This document shows positions 5,780 through 6,957 of a DNA stretch of 6,957 bases, one piece after another; the first letter of the stretch is position 1, and each line of letters opens with the position of its first letter. This DNA comes from an uncultured bacterium. Its GTDB lineage: Bacteria; Bacteroidota; Bacteroidia; Bacteroidales; Bacteroidaceae. The stretch covers positions 1-6,957 of the forward strand of contig CAJMQV010000101.1 in assembly GCA_905215575.1 (NCBI GenBank), in the 5' to 3' direction. Below the pieces are notes generated by a model. The model was not told the DNA's origin. It was given only the letters and a program-made list of their open reading frames with translations, and searched no databases. The translations under genes and the position numbers were made by a program.

Positions 5780-5862
5780 TGACGTTTTCGGAAAAAGTAC
5801 AAAACGCAACAAAAGTTATTGATTATAAACCATTCCTTTTTGAGGAAGAAAAATCTCTAAGC

Positions 5863-6933
5863 ATGAAAAATAAAGGTCTTTTAGTTTTAGCTTGTTTATT
5901 GTCTGGTGCATTACCGACATTAGCTAAAAATGCAGGTCATTCAGAAACGGGACGAAGCAAGGTGATGAACGGAATACAGCGCGCTTCATCAGTGGAAACA
6001 TCCGGACAAAACACAGCCCAGACCGTGGGTAGCCTTACTGTAGAAGATGTGGCGGCCAAGCCCGAAGTTAGTACAACAGCTGTACCGAAGTGGTATTATT
6101 TGCTATCGGCGGCCAAAGGAAGGATATCAGGCGACTATGCTGTTATTCCAGAGGAGCGGTTCCCTATGTATGAGAAAAACATCGTGTTGTATAATTCTTC
6201 GCAAACTGAAACGTATTATTCCATACAAGAGGCGTCGTTTACGGCTAACGAGCAGTTTCAGATAGTTCAGGAAAATGGGCAGACTTATTTTAAGAATAAG
6301 GCTACTGGAGGTAAAATGGTACAGTCTTGGGGCTCTAATGCCACCGGAGAGAACTTTACCTATACCGAGTTTTCCAATGCTCCACGTCAATACTATGTAA
6401 AGACAAACAACAGAAGTTGCCTATGGGTGAATGGAGACGGAGTATCCATGATGGCCAACCGATATAATGCGAAAGGCACAGCATATACTACAAATGCCTG
6501 GTATTTTATGGCTGTAGATGATGTACGTGCCCAATTATTCATGCGTTTGAATCAGGCCCATCTGATTATGGAGCAGCTTAAGCCTGGAGTAAATCCCGGA
6601 GATTTGAACGGAACACCGGAAATGACTGCCGAATTTGAGAAACAAATTAAGGAAATAGAACAGTCTACCGATTTGTCACAAGCTACATTGGATAAGTTGG
6701 TCAATATTATAGCGGAGGTTCAGAATAAGGTCCTTCTTCCAGAGGCGGGATGTTCTTATATATTGCGCTCTGCTTCCTCTCCTTATGACAATCGCGGTTA
6801 TTTGTTGGGAGTAAATAAAGAAGGTATGCCGGTCAGCAACGATGATCCCCGTTTGGTGAGCGCCAATCATGTTTGGACTTTAACCTCAACGGCGGCGGTG
6901 TCGGCCAGGTGGTCACTCTGCTGCTGGGCATGA
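5863..6933 (+). CDS. Secreted protein of unknown function with beta-rich, possibly lectin-like domains; 3' end disrupted
   Basis: The protein begins with a clear signal peptide (MKNK, hydrophobic 5-18, likely cleavage after Ala21), so it is exported to the periplasm or beyond. A low-complexity Ser/Thr/Gln-rich linker follows (about 25-73). Residues about 77-220 are beta-rich with aromatic and Asn/Gly repeats (FQIVQENGQTYFKNKATGGK; NRSCLWVNGDG), suggesting a ricin-type or similar beta-trefoil fold; this is a guess from pattern. Residues 221-290 look helical (FEKQIKEIEQ, TLDKLVNIIAEVQNKV). A second beta domain starts at about 297 (CSYILRSASSPYDNRGYLLG). Native sequence seems to stop near residue 340 (HVWTL). 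The last 16 residues (TSTAAVSARWSLCCWA) come from GC-rich DNA that reads better in another frame, so the TGA at 6931-6933 is probably not the true end. A GAGGAAG sequence lies 14 nt before the ATG. A lipobox ending at Cys11 is unlikely, since the hydrophobic stretch continues past it. Confidence 0.75.
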   Translation: MKNKGLLVLACLLSGALPTLAKNAGHSETGRSKVMNGIQRASSVETSGQNTAQTVGSLTVEDVAAKPEVSTTAVPKWYYLLSAAKGRISGDYAVIPEERFPMYEKNIVLYNSSQTETYYSIQEASFTANEQFQIVQENGQTYFKNKATGGKMVQSWGSNATGENFTYTEFSNAPRQYYVKTNNRSCLWVNGDGVSMMANRYNAKGTAYTTNAWYFMAVDDVRAQLFMRLNQAHLIMEQLKPGVNPGDLNGTPEMTAEFEKQIKEIEQSTDLSQATLDKLVNIIAEVQNKVLLPEAGCSYILRSASSPYDNRGYLLGVNKEGMPVSNDDPRLVSANHVWTLTSTAAVSARWSLCCWA

Positions 6934-6957
6934 ACAATGTGGCCGCAGGCATCATCA
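6879..6957 (+). other. GC-rich tail in a different reading frame (possible chimeric end or frameshift)
   Basis: From about 6883 to the end, GC is 47 of 75 bases, against 22 of 60 in 6601-6660 of the same gene. The frame starting at 6879 reads FNLNGGGVGQVVTLLLGM and then NNVAAGII to the edge, without a stop and with protein-like composition. The frame of the upstream gene reads into TSTAAVSARWSLCCWA and stops. I do not recognise the protein in the new frame. Confidence 0.45.

Larger units (their letters stand above)
5325..5862. other. AT-rich intergenic region of 538 nt, no gene seen
   Basis: No ORF with recognisable coding character is present on either strand. The left third holds a small palindrome (CTCTTTT-GA-AAAAGAG, 5408-5423) and the strong terminator at 5441-5487. 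The rest is AT-rich and contains at least two exact TAnnTTTG matches on the plus strand (5552-5559 and 5715-5722). Such matches arise easily in AT-rich DNA, so they are weak evidence. The right end is the leader of the secreted-protein gene, with short hairpins at 5765-5779 and 5833-5847. No tRNA, CRISPR or insertion-sequence ends were seen. Confidence 0.7.

Overview
The window looks like chromosomal DNA from a Bacteroidales bacterium (Bacteroides, Phocaeicola, Prevotella or a relative). The evidence is the Bacteroidetes-type protein sequences, the lack of good Shine-Dalgarno sites at most starts, and several matches to the Bacteroidetes -7 promoter box TAnnTTTG. The genus cannot be fixed from the sequence alone.

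From left to right, the minus strand carries the first part of clpA (cut by the window edge just before its Walker A motif), clpS, a 189-residue gene of unknown function, ric (di-iron repair of iron centres) and hcp (hybrid cluster protein). A Crp/Fnr-type regulator is divergent from hcp on the plus strand. It is followed by a strong terminator, an AT-rich gap of about 0.5 kb, and a plus-strand gene for a secreted protein that runs toward the right edge.

The central block (ric, hcp, regulator) reads as a nitric oxide / nitrosative stress module. Hcp-type proteins reduce NO (and hydroxylamine in vitro), RIC repairs NO-damaged iron centres, and HcpR-type Crp/Fnr regulators activate hcp. The regulator-hcp gap holds a perfect GTAA-N6-TTAC dyad about 40 bp upstream of the expected hcp transcription start, which is the class II activator position. 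A run of hairpins follows in the hcp leader.

Two oddities stand out. First, hcp has one in-frame TAG codon (codon 172), although the rest of the gene, including every cluster ligand, is intact. TAG also ends clpS, so reassigned code is unlikely; this is either a very recent nonsense mutation or a sequencing error. Second, the last ~75 bases jump to high GC and a different reading frame, so the secreted-protein gene appears to be broken by a rearrangement, a frameshift or a chimeric contig end. I did not find a clearly new multi-gene system. The least explained items are the structured hcp leader, a promoter box placed against the ric terminator, a 7-bp dyad upstream of clpS, and the 189-residue gene.
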